Under the pieces are notes generated by a model. That model was not told the DNA's origin. It saw only the letters and a program-made list of their open reading frames with translations, and did not search any database. The position numbers were made by a program, and so were the translations under genes. This document shows, in pieces, positions 56,025 to 64,000 of a DNA stretch of 64,000 nt. Every line of letters starts with the position of its first letter. The stretch's first letter is position 1. Origin of the DNA: Macrophomina tecta (taxonomy: Eukaryota > Ascomycota > Dothideomycetes > Botryosphaeriales > Botryosphaeriaceae); contig JAKSGN010000033.1 in assembly GCA_024180945.1 (NCBI GenBank), positions 1,240,001-1,304,000 on the forward strand, given 5' to 3'.

Positions 56025-56711
56025 ATGCTCTCGGCATCTCAGCTCACGTTCGCACACACGCTTTCGCACACGCACACGCTTTCGCACACGCACACTATCT
56101 CGCTTCCACTTCCTCTCGCCGACCCCACGCGCGCATTCGCCATGCTGTCGATCAACCCTCTCCCGCTCCTCGTCGTCGCCGCGATCTCCTGGAGATCGAC
56201 ATCACCCCTCTGCTTCCTTCGAAGCCGCCCCGCCTCGATGTCCTCGCCGCCGCTGGTCTTCGCCTTCCTCGCCGTGGTGGCCCTCGCCCTCCTCCTACTC
56301 ATCCTCCTGCCTCTCACCCGCGCCAGCCGCCGCGTGTACGCCGACCTCGCCGCAGACGCCCGAGCTCCGCTGGAGCTGCAACTCCTCCCCGTCTCGCGCA
56401 AGCTCGCCTGGAAGGGAGCCCCGCCACCGCCGCCGCCCCAGGACCAACGCCCGCGCTGGATGCCCGGCCGTTCGATCCTCCGCGCCCCGCGGTCCCGCGC
56501 CTCGCCGTCCCGCCGCGATCGCCATATCTGGTTCGACGTCACGCTCGAGCACCCCCAGACCCGGATCGTCTTCAACTGGATGCAGCCCGGCTACCAGGAC
56601 AAACTCCGCAAGATCATGGTCGAGGAGGAGCTGCCGCACTTCTGGGCCTACGGCAGGCTCCGCCCGGTGCAGCCGCGGGATGCAGATGGGGACGTTATGA
56701 TGGAGATGTGA
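56025..56711 (+). CDS. Small membrane-anchored orphan, 228 aa
   Basis: A single-exon frame of 228 aa. The first 24 residues contain the simple repeat HTLSHTHT, encoded by an 18-bp DNA repeat. Alternative starts are the Met codons at 56142 and 56238; the last would give a 157-aa protein beginning MSSPPLVFAFLAVVALALLL. A strong hydrophobic segment (about residues 73-95) is followed by RASRRVYADLAADARAPLEL and a proline run. The C-terminal domain looks folded: RHIWFDVTLEHPQTRIVFNW, then MQPGYQDKLRKIMVEEELPH and FWAYGRLRPVQP. It is probably a single-pass membrane protein with the C-terminal part on one side. I do not recognise a family. A TATA box 65-71 bp upstream supports transcription. Confidence 0.6.
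   Translation: MLSASQLTFAHTLSHTHTLSHTHTISLPLPLADPTRAFAMLSINPLPLLVVAAISWRSTSPLCFLRSRPASMSSPPLVFAFLAVVALALLLLILLPLTRASRRVYADLAADARAPLELQLLPVSRKLAWKGAPPPPPPQDQRPRWMPGRSILRAPRSRASPSRRDRHIWFDVTLEHPQTRIVFNWMQPGYQDKLRKIMVEEELPHFWAYGRLRPVQPRDADGDVMMEM
56047..56100 (+). repeat. 18-bp tandem repeat (CGCACACGCTTT type)
   Basis: Imperfect copies of a CACACGCTTTCGCACACG unit at the 5' end of the membrane orphan. In frame it encodes alternating His-Thr with Leu-Ser. Confidence 0.8.
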
Positions 56712-58381
56712 GGGGACAGTGAGTTTCCTCTTTTTTTCTCTTTTCGCTTACCACCCGGAACAGAGAGACCTGGAGATGACGGCCTGAAATATGGCTACCA
56801 AAGGGTTCTCCTCAGTTCAAGCGGCAATGGTTCGCGTCTGATTTTCTTTTTCTATTTTTCTTTCCTTTTCGTTTTGGCTTACTACCCGGAGCGGAGACTT
56901 TGTTCTCGTCAGTTCAAGCGGCAATGGTTTGCACCTGTTTTTGGCCTAGCGTTCTGGTGTTTTGCCCAGATCATCCCCCTTTGCACTCGCACTTTGCAGT
57001 AGTCTACAGGGTTTTCTTTACTTGTCACGCAGCACACGTTCTTTACGCACACTCATTTGGTTCGTTTTACATTAACGTCTGGTGGTTCGATCTTCTGATC
57101 CCACCTTTCGTTCTCACCGGTGGTTGAGCAGGTGGTTGAGTCCGCCTAAATTCCACACGTTCCGGACAGCACCTGAATCGTTTATACTTTTTTCGTTGTG
57201 CTTCCTGCTAAATGCAGAGGCTCGAGGAAAAGGCTTAAGCGGTGCGAAAAGATAATGGTGGGTGAGCGGTCGACTCGTATACAGGCTCACCATGCGGAAG
57301 CACATGACCTGCGTCGTGTTGTTTTGGGGCAAGTTGACATGGGGCTCATGCGCCACCGCTCCGATCCATGTCCCTCGAGCTGCCACGCTTATTTTGGGTA
57401 TTTTCCCCTTTGCCCGTTGGCCCTCGTGTATGCATCGCCATTGTTTATCCTGACAGTGTCGAAGCAGCTCATTACTATATGCATAGAGCCTCTTGCGTTA
57501 CTGTGACCGCGCTCTATTCTCCGTGGCTCAAACGACAACTGTGCTACATTGATCGACAGATTTGCATGCTCAATGCCCGCTCTTATTGCTTGCTTTTCGT
57601 TTCCACAATCCGCCAAAAATCGGTCCTCCACGCCGTCCTCAACGCTTCACGAACATCCCCATCAGCACTTTAGCATTTCTGCTTCACGATGCCTCCTACA
57701 TCGACTGCCGTGGTCCTGCTACTGGCACAGTAGCAGGGAGCGATCTCTGCCTCACTAAAGATGTGGGAGTTAGGTCGGTACGTGCTGAGCGGTATACACC
57801 TCCAGGTGACATCTGTTTCGTTACGGTAGCGTAGCACGTTCCGGGACGGGCTGCTCCCGAAGGACAGAATTACCTCCGTCGGATGTCCGGGAAATCTGAG
57901 CAATCATGCACCGCGACACGGGGGATCGACTGGCCTTACGTTTTTCCACCGGCGTAGTCTGCAGCAATGGCAGGTGAAAAGGACGGCCACGGGCAGGGAC
58001 AGAAGCACCAAACGACCGAAGTGGAAGAACGAGTAATCATAAGTAATGAACGGGCAACTTCCGCACACTCTCCAACGTCCATACCAAGTCCTCCAGCTGC
58101 GTGGGTAGAGAGTCAGCCGTAAACACACGACGTAAGAAGAACAGTCCTACATTTCGTATTCCTGCTTCAATTTTTTATATTTCTTTATTGAGAAAAAGAA
58201 AGGAACAGTAGTAGCAAATAATCAAACCCTCTTTTGCCAGATAAATGGTATACATGCAAGAATCAATCTTCCTCCACAAGTTCCGCTCCTCCCTACCAAC
58301 AACCAATTCCAAGAAATGCTAAAAAGAAACGCCCGCTTGCTCACCAACAAATGCAAGACCAGACCCAAAAACACTGCGCTC
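56712..58381. other. Convergent intergenic region, 1.67 kb
   Basis: AT-richer DNA between two converging stop codons. It contains a diverged tandem duplication near 56745-56937. Scattered frames of 60-100 codons do not read like proteins. Confidence 0.45.
56745..56937. repeat. Diverged tandem duplication
   Basis: Copy 1 (56745-56840) and copy 2 (about 56876-56937) share CTTAC(C/T)ACCCGGA near their starts and the identical CAGTTCAAGCGGCAATGGTT near their ends. Copy 2 has lost an internal stretch of about 30 bp. Confidence 0.7.
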
Positions 58382-59578
58382 TCAACCGATCCACCTCCTC
58401 CCCTTCAGCCTCGGACCCGGTATCCCCGTCTCCGCCGCCCTCTTCCCCAGCCCCACCGTTACCGTCTTCTGCAGCGATACGGTCGCGATGTCGAACGGCT
58501 CGTTAACACCGCCACCGCCCCCCTTCTGCGCTTCGGGTGTCGGCAGGCTGTCGGCCAGCGCCTGCGCGCTTGATGTCGTAGTCGTGGTCGGCTTGGCCTC
58601 TGGGGGTTTGGGCTGGGTCTGGGCGGCGGCGGGGCCGGGAAGGGGCTGAGAGGAGGGGAGGACGAAGGAGAGGGAGGTGCTCGAGCTGGAGCTGGAGGTG
58701 GTCTTTTCTTCGGCGGGAGGAGGAGGCGGAGGTGCGGCTGGGGCAGCGGTGGTTTCGGGTGCGGCGGTTGTTTCGGGGAGCGCCGCGGCGGCGGAGGAGG
58801 AGGGAGAGGATGAGGCGGGCGGCGGAGGCGGTGTTGCTTCGGCAGCGCTGCTGCTGCTGCTGCTTGGAGGGGGTGTCTCGACAGGTGGAGGAGAGGCAGC
58901 GGGGGGTGCTGCGGCTTCGCCGCCGGCAGAGGCGGTGACGGTGATCGTACGATCGAAGGTTGCGGCTACGGTGATGGTTTTCTCGAATGTGGCGGCGACG
59001 GTGACCTGGGTTAGTGTTAGTCAGCTTGAAGCTCGTATGGAGAGCCGAAAACACGTACGGTGGGCTGGGTTGCGTTGAGCTGCTCCTTCACGGTCATGGT
59101 CTCTGTGATGGTGGCGGTTTCGATTTGCACTTCGGTCTTGGTCTCAGTCATCGTGACCATCATCATCTGAGTCTCGGTTGCCGTTGTATTAAGCGTCAGA
59201 GTAAATGTTGGTCTCGCATCATCCTGGACCTGAGCAGCAGCCCTAATAACTCCACGTTAGGAAGCTCGTCTCGCATCAATACCGATTCGAACTTACGCTG
59301 TAGCATTCGTGTCCTTGGGTGGATCTGCTGGCGGTGCCGGTGGCTCTTGTCTCCTGAGAACCTCGACCACATGCCTCGCCCTCTTATGGTGTTGAGGCTC
59401 CTGAATTCCGCCTCCAGGATGGTGAAGGGCAGGGAGGGCGCCTGCCTCTTGTGCTGAGACCTGTGGTGCCTAGTCAGCACCCCTGCCGGTGAGAGCGAAA
59501 GTCAAAAAGACGTACGGTTGTCACGGCGAGAGCGGCGGCGGCGGCGATGGCGGCCACAGCCTCGCTCAGACGCCTCAT
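58382..59578 (-). CDS. Secreted Ser/Thr/Pro/Ala-rich protein, 344 aa
   Basis: Four exons on the minus strand: 59578-59516, 59460-59297, 59242-59059 and 59005-58382. The introns are 53-55 nt, each with GTACGT or GTAAGT donors. The N-terminus MRRLSEAVAAIAAAAALAVT and TVSAQE is a signal peptide. Dibasic sites follow at residues 47-48 (KR) and 57-58 (RR), and another KR lies at 325-326 close to the C-terminus. These are possible Kex2 processing sites. The middle is Thr-rich with several N-glycosylation sites. The third exon joins the fourth at TVTVAATF, which repeats as TFEKTITVAATFDRTITVTA. Residues 165-290 are Pro/Ser/Ala low complexity, as in O-glycosylated cell-wall proteins. No GPI signal is visible. 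Function unknown; the consistent introns and frames support a real gene. Confidence 0.7.
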
Positions 59579-60543
59579 GGTGTATTAGCTTTGGTGGATA
59601 GGGAACCGGCCCTTAAACGAGAGGTGCAGATAGTAGGGGACAGGCAACAGGCGCAGACCAGCTGGCAAAAGAATGGAATTGATGAGCCAAGGGCCAAGAG
59701 TCAGAGGCGCATCAGGGAAATGAGCGGCGTTGAGGAGGGCTGGGAAACGGAGGAAAGGAGGGAAGATCCAGGCAGTGCAAACGGAACAAGAGAGGGACAG
59801 AGGCCGATGTATGGGACGAGGGAGCAGCTACAACGACAGCCCCACCACAGCAGCAGGACGGTCTCAGGCTGCTTGCTGGTCAGCGGGAGGGCCCGCCCAC
59901 CAGGATGCAAAGGCTGTTAAGAGGTGGCCTGGGCGCCAGCCGCGTAGCTTGGCGGGGGCGGCAGCCAGTGGGGAGAAGGGCGCAGGACATGGGCAGTCTC
60001 ATGGAGGTCGGGCCAAGGCTGACGGGGATGAGGCTGCGACGCAGCACGTCAAGGAGTACGATGCGAGAGCAGCAGGCGTTTCAGCGCTCACGCGGCCGCC
60101 GGAAGACGGCATGATCGATTAAGGCCGGCAGGGCGGCTGCTCAGGCCGAGGGTGCAGCAGAGACAGACGCGTGCAGCGTGGAGAGGCGGTTGCTGGAGAT
60201 GAAGGAGCAGTGGTGTGCAGCTGTTGCCAGCCCCATGACGTCGATCCGCACGGGCCTGGTCTGGTCTGGCCGGGCCCGCCTGCTCACAGCCCCCGAGCCT
60301 CCGATCCGCAAGTCTCAACGATCTCCAGACAGAATGGAAGCTCTCACCTGGGCCTTGGCGCCCTCCTTCCCTCCAGCAACCGCGTCATGTCGGACTTTTC
60401 TCACCCCGCCATAGCCCCGTCTCTGCTTCCATGTTGCTCCGTATCCCTTGGCTGCGCTCATACAAAGTCTTCATATAAACGTGCGCCGCTGGGATTCCGA
60501 CACACCAAGAGCTGATCCCATCCTGCCGCCTGGCCTGCCCATC
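59579..60543. promoter_or_regulatory. Divergent intergenic region, 965 bp
   Basis: Lies between the secreted protein (minus) and the DUF1295 gene (plus) and must hold both promoters. It is purine-rich on the plus strand over 59700-60150. No TATA box or coding signal is seen. Confidence 0.45.
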
Positions 60544-61655
60544 ATGGCCGGCGCAGTCCATGTGTTGGACGACTACTACCTCGCCATCACCTTTCTCGTC
60601 ACCGTCGCCTACCAGCTGTTCTTCTTTGCAATAGCCTTCTCTTTCGAATTCGACAAACTGACTGATTTCGCCGGCGGCACAAACTTCGTTGTTCTCGCCA
60701 TCATCACCCTCGCCTTCAGCGGAGACCGTGACCATGCCCGCCAAATCGTCTGCTCCATCTTCATCATGCTATGGGGCATCCGCCTCTCTGGCTTCCTCCT
60801 CTTCCGGATCCTGAAAACGGGCAAGGATGACCGCTTCGATGACAAGCGAGATAAGTTCTTTCCCTTCCTGGGTTTCTGGATCTTTCAAATGCTGTAAGCC
60901 TTGCTCCGGCGCATCTGCTCGCACCAAGGAGAACTTGATATCCAAAGGCCCAGAAACGAAAACCGCGCTGACCACCCTGCAGTTGGGTCTGGACCGTCTC
61001 CCTGCCAGTTACCATCCTGAACTCGCCCAACGTGACCCGCTTCCGCCAGCCGGCCTTCGGCACCGGCCGCGACATCGCCGGCGTGATCCTGTACGCCATC
61101 GGCTTCATCATGGAATCGGTCTCGGACGTGCAAAAGTACCGCTTCAGGTCCCGCCACGGCCGCGATGGCGCCGTCTGCGACGTTGGCTTCTTCGCTTGGA
61201 CGCGCCACCCGAACTACTTCGGCGAGATCCTCATCCAGTTCTCCATCTTCATGATAGCCGTCTCGCCCGCCGCCTACGGCTATGTGTCTGGGGGCGCCTA
61301 CGATGCGCTGTACGCGAGCATCCTGGGTCCGTTTTTCCTGACGGTTCTGCTGCTCTTTGTGAGCGGCTTGACGCTGCAGGAGCGACCTGGTGCGAAGAAG
61401 CGGTATGAGAAGGGAACCCGCTGGGAGGAGTACGCGCGCTATTTGAATCGCACGAGCATCTTGATTCCGTTCCCGCCGGCTCTGTACCAGAAGATGCCGA
61501 CAGTTTTGAAGAGGACGCTTTTTTTGGAGTTCCCGATCTACGTCTTTGATCCAGCGAAGCATTCAGATGTGAAGAAGCCAGGTGGCGGCGACTCGGAAGC
61601 TGAAGAAGGGAGGGCCGGCCCGCGGAGGAGCGATGAGCAAGGTCTGCATAACTGA
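60544..61655 (+). CDS. DUF1295 / steroid 5-alpha-reductase-like membrane protein
   Basis: Exons 60544-60893 and 60983-61655, with an 89-nt GTAAGC...TGCAG intron; 340 aa. The exons join at FQML-WVWTVSLPVTILNSP. At least five membrane segments are visible, among them YYLAITFLVTVAYQLFFFAI, FVVLAIITLAFSG, VCSIFIMLWGIRLSGFLLFR, QFSIFMIAVSPAAYG and FFLTVLLLFVSGLTL. The family signature is WTRHPNYFGEILIQF (about residues 205-219) with a C-terminal ERPGAKKRY and WEEYARYLNRTSILIPFPP, the NADPH-binding part of 5-alpha-reductase and ICMT-like folds. Such proteins are ER reductases or methyltransferase relatives acting on sterols or other lipids. The substrate of DUF1295 members is generally unknown. The C-terminal 40 residues are charged and disordered. 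The start at 60544 has a good context and gives a normal family N-terminus. Confidence 0.92.
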
Positions 61656-62674
61656 GCTGGTGCCTGGTGTTGCCCTACGCGAGACGGCGACTTTTTTTTT
61701 TTTTTTTTTGGTTCGAGCTTGGCTCCGGCCCGGGCTCCTAATATGTGTACTTTTATGTGACATGAGCGTTCTTGGATTTTAATGTCTAGATCTGTCGTTA
61801 GCTAATACCTCGGATTATGACTAACGTTATGCTGTTGGCATAGACCCATTCCTCTTCAACAAGTCTAGTCAGTGTCAGAACCATTGTATGACGGCAGCAT
61901 TAGTTGAAATGTGCGATCCTCGGTGTTCTATCGACAAATGCATCCGGATAGTGCTACCAATCCACATGGCACGAGCATGCCATCCACGCCTTGCTAATAT
62001 ACAAAGCGTCTTCATGCGGACTACTCACCTGACCATACCTTCCCTTGGAGGCTTTACGGCCTTGGTCACCAATTCTACATTACTTCTTGAGTCTGCGACA
62101 AACTTACTAGCAAACGGACACGTGCCCATAAGACATCAGCGCTGCATCGAGCGACGTCCAGAAAGGTCGGAACCATCTCCGCCACCTAAGCCGAGGACGA
62201 GTCACATTCTTCTCTTCGATTCCTGGTCGGGGTGTATCTCGAATAGTCTACTGTTCGAAGAAAGTTGAGGAGTTGGAGAACTGTTCTTTTCTGCGTCCGT
62301 ACTCTTCGACTTCTCGCGTGCGTCATGCTGTGGCTCGCAGAATATCGTTGACGCCATCATGATTTCCTAGTATTGATGAAAAACAAGAAATGGATGTAAA
62401 GACCAGCTTCACAGAAAAAAAAAAAAGAAAAGAAAAAGAACCTGCCATCCAGGTCTATATCACCGCTCACCGTATCTGCACGATGGGGAAACAAAATATG
62501 CCGCCCTTAGCCCGCACAGGCCGTCGGGAGTTGAAGCAGTCATATGGATGCATAAATCCCTCCAGTTCAATAACAGCCACGTCCAGCCGACTGTTTGAGC
62601 TGCTTATAAAGTGTGCAATATATGACGAGAGTGGTTGGTGGAATATATATCGTGGTGTCTCTGAGCTCGACTTC
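61656..62674. other. Low-coding stretch
   Basis: About 1 kb of AT-richer DNA after the DUF1295 gene, with a T18 tract at 61692-61709 and an A-rich patch near 62410-62440. A minus-strand frame of 92 codons (62467-62745) starts with MALSILKSVAVAGQRYHYQL and may be the tail of the broken gene to its right. Nothing else is supported. Confidence 0.4.
61692..61709. repeat. T18 homopolymer
   Basis: Eighteen consecutive T residues, shortly after the DUF1295 stop codon. Confidence 0.85.
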
Positions 62675-63156
62675 TCAAGCTTGTAGAGCTGATAGTGATA
62701 CCTTTGGCCAGCTACTGCGACACTCTTTAATATGGAGAGCGCCATTTAGACATATCGCTTGACTAAGCATCCAGTCCCAGCGAGCGAACACTAGAAGAAT
62801 GCCCGGAAAACCTTGAGCATGACGTGACGACGACCTTCGGAGTCGGATGTGAAATTGACGACCACGTACGTGTTCCTGACACTCTGGCGAGCGTCTGCTC
62901 TCGACCCTCATCCCGTGCGCCGCATCATCAGCGGAGCCGTTTCCGTCGGTTTGATCAAAAGACGCGCCGACCGGGCCTCTATAAAGATCTTCAGGAACTT
63001 GGCATCGAACATCGCCGGCACAGATTACAACCATGTCATTTCTCTGATCCTCAAAACCAGAGCCACACTGTCTCTCCGGGGTTGCCCTGGCTGGATCCAC
63101 TTCGCTCTCTGCTTTCTCTTGAGGTAATGATAGGGAGCTACTGTAAACATCGTCAT
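62675..63156 (-). pseudogene. Probable decayed protein gene
   Basis: On the minus strand, the frame starting MTMFTVAPYHYLKRKQRAKW at 63156 runs 121 codons to a TAG at 62793-62791. It carries two internal stops: TAA at 63027-63025 and TGA at 62910-62908. Between the breaks the sequence stays protein-like: DSVALVLRIREMTWL, then MFDAKFLKIFIEARSARLLI, PTETAPLMMRRTG and DARQSVRNTYVVVNFTSDSE, then HVMLKVFRAFF. Immediately at the TAG the similarity in style moves to another frame (LVFARWDWMLSQAICLNGAL), as if one base had been lost. Both internal stops could come from single C-to-T changes (CAA to TAA, CGA to TGA). The family reminds me of fungal proteins with a DAKF...TAPLM.RRTG block, but I cannot name it. 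An alternative is a real gene with introns that I have not placed. Confidence 0.4.
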
Positions 63157-63534
63157 CCCTACACACTCATGAAGAAGAGTAAGATATATGTTCTAGATAA
63201 GCTTCAGAAACGACCCAGTCATCCTGATGTGTATCACTTGCCGGAATGTGAACCCTGGAAAGAAGTGACGTATGGGGCGGGAGGGGCAGTGGGGGAAAAA
63301 AAAAGTGGAAAGTTCGGCTTTCCAGTCGTGGGAACATGCAGATCGACGGGTAAGACGGTAATATACATGTAGGCATGGAATGCACATCAAAGGAACAATC
63401 CGGACTCGGATCTCAAGATTCCTTGATTCCTCGCCACCCGAGCAGTCGCCCATCACCCAGCCGCGTGGAAATTGGGGGTTACTCTATTTTGTGGATCCCT
63501 CGGGGAACGTGCGATCTCCGGGCCATCCCTTACT
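63157..63534. other. Intergenic region before USB1 3' end
   Basis: 378 bp between the remnant and the USB1 stop codon, probably including the USB1 3' UTR. No other feature is recognised. Confidence 0.4.
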
Positions 63535-64000
63535 CTACCCCAAACCCAAGATACCCTTCTCTTCCTTCCGCCTGGGGGCAATGTCGATGGTGTGGATAGC
63601 ATTTCCCACCTTCACCTTGACCACCCCAAACTTGACAGTCATGGGCGCAATCTCCCGCTCCATCAACTCACCCACCTCCTCCACAGCCGCCAAATCCCTC
63701 AACTCCTCTGGCGGTGGCTCCAAACTCCACGCCAGACTGACATGAAAAGCCTCCGACCGATCATCTTTCCCACTCACAGTACGACCGCCCTCCTTCTTTC
63801 CGCCCGCCTTAGCGCTCACACCTCCCCAACCTCCTCCCATATCCACACCTTCCCCACCCTGCTCTCTTCCCCCATCGCCGCCATACAGCTCTGGAAACCC
63901 AAACCTCCCCGCCGCCCGATTCGCCGCGCGCAGCAGGCGGTTTAATGCATCGCCTTCCGGGCGAGCGACGCCGAGCACGAGGAACCAGCGCGAGCGATCG
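63535..64000 (-). CDS. USB1: U6 snRNA phosphodiesterase Usb1, C-terminal part
   Basis: A minus-strand frame open from the right window edge to a stop at 63537-63535. The gene's 5' part lies outside. The visible 155 residues begin RSRWFLVLGVARPEGDALNR then LLRAANRAAGRFGFPELYGG, which matches Usb1 well. After a glycine-rich insertion comes FHVSLAWSLEPP, the second HxS motif of the 2H phosphodiesterase fold. VGNAIHTIDI is near the end. Known role: 3'-5' exonuclease that trims the oligo(U) tail of U6 snRNA, leaving a protective terminal phosphate. The first HxS motif should lie just outside the window. The Gly-rich insertion is longer than in yeast and looks disordered. Confidence 0.88.
   Translation of the reverse strand, partial: DRSRWFLVLGVARPEGDALNRLLRAANRAAGRFGFPELYGGDGGREQGGEGVDMGGGWGGVSAKAGGKKEGGRTVSGKDDRSEAFHVSLAWSLEPPPEELRDLAAVEEVGELMEREIAPMTVKFGVVKVKVGNAIHTIDIAPRRKEEKGILGLG

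Noticed and set aside
61888..62268. 126-codon plus-strand frame
   Set aside because: No domain or compositional pattern, and it sits in a stretch lacking other coding signs.

Overview
The window is nuclear DNA of a filamentous ascomycete (Pezizomycotina). A Dothideomycete is my best guess, from protein character rather than any search. Evidence: short GT-AG introns (38-215 nt, mostly about 50-60) with fungal-type branch sites, compact gene spacing, moderately high GC, and a set of conserved eukaryotic housekeeping genes with fungal-style N-termini. I count 22 complete or nearly complete protein genes, two genes cut by the window edges, one weak ORF and one probable gene remnant. I found no rRNA, tRNA, CRISPR, transposon or biosynthetic cluster.

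Layout. 0-8 kb: the first exon of UBA3 (minus) diverges from TEL2, followed by an intronless SF3B1/HSH155. 8-20 kb: a tiny two-exon gene (68 aa), a secreted alpha/beta hydrolase, a DUF726 (Mil1/TMCO4-like) membrane hydrolase diverging from UTP23, and the PP2A methylesterase PPE1. 20-38 kb: a 530-aa zinc-finger protein, EMC3 diverging from SPC2, a fungal orphan, then two large C2H2 proteins (1288 aa and about 956 aa). The three zinc-finger proteins share the same degenerate finger module. 39-55 kb: DEP1/SDS3-like Rpd3L subunit diverging from NOP12, then vacuolar alpha-mannosidase AMS1, sorting nexin SNX4, mitochondrial GTP:AMP phosphotransferase, and LETM1/MDM38. 55-64 kb: a small membrane orphan with a TATA box, a secreted Ser/Thr/Pro-rich protein with dibasic sites, a DUF1295 reductase-like membrane protein, a low-coding stretch with a broken gene, and the 3' end of USB1 running off the right edge.

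How genes relate. There are no operons. The nearest thing to coordination is head-to-head pairs with short shared promoters: UBA3/TEL2 (262 bp), EMC3/SPC2 (282 bp, both ER membrane biogenesis), DUF726/UTP23 (444 bp) and DEP1/NOP12 (493 bp). AMS1 and SNX4 are neighbours and both belong to autophagy/vacuole biology in yeast (Ams1 is a Cvt cargo; Snx4/Atg24 acts in selective autophagy). SF3B1 and USB1 are both splicing-related but about 56 kb apart. I saw no clear new molecular system. The most unusual items are the linked family of three zinc-finger proteins, the very small conserved-looking gene at 8.8-9.1 kb, the secreted dibasic-site protein and the decayed gene near 63 kb. All exon boundaries were set by hand from reading frame and splice consensus.
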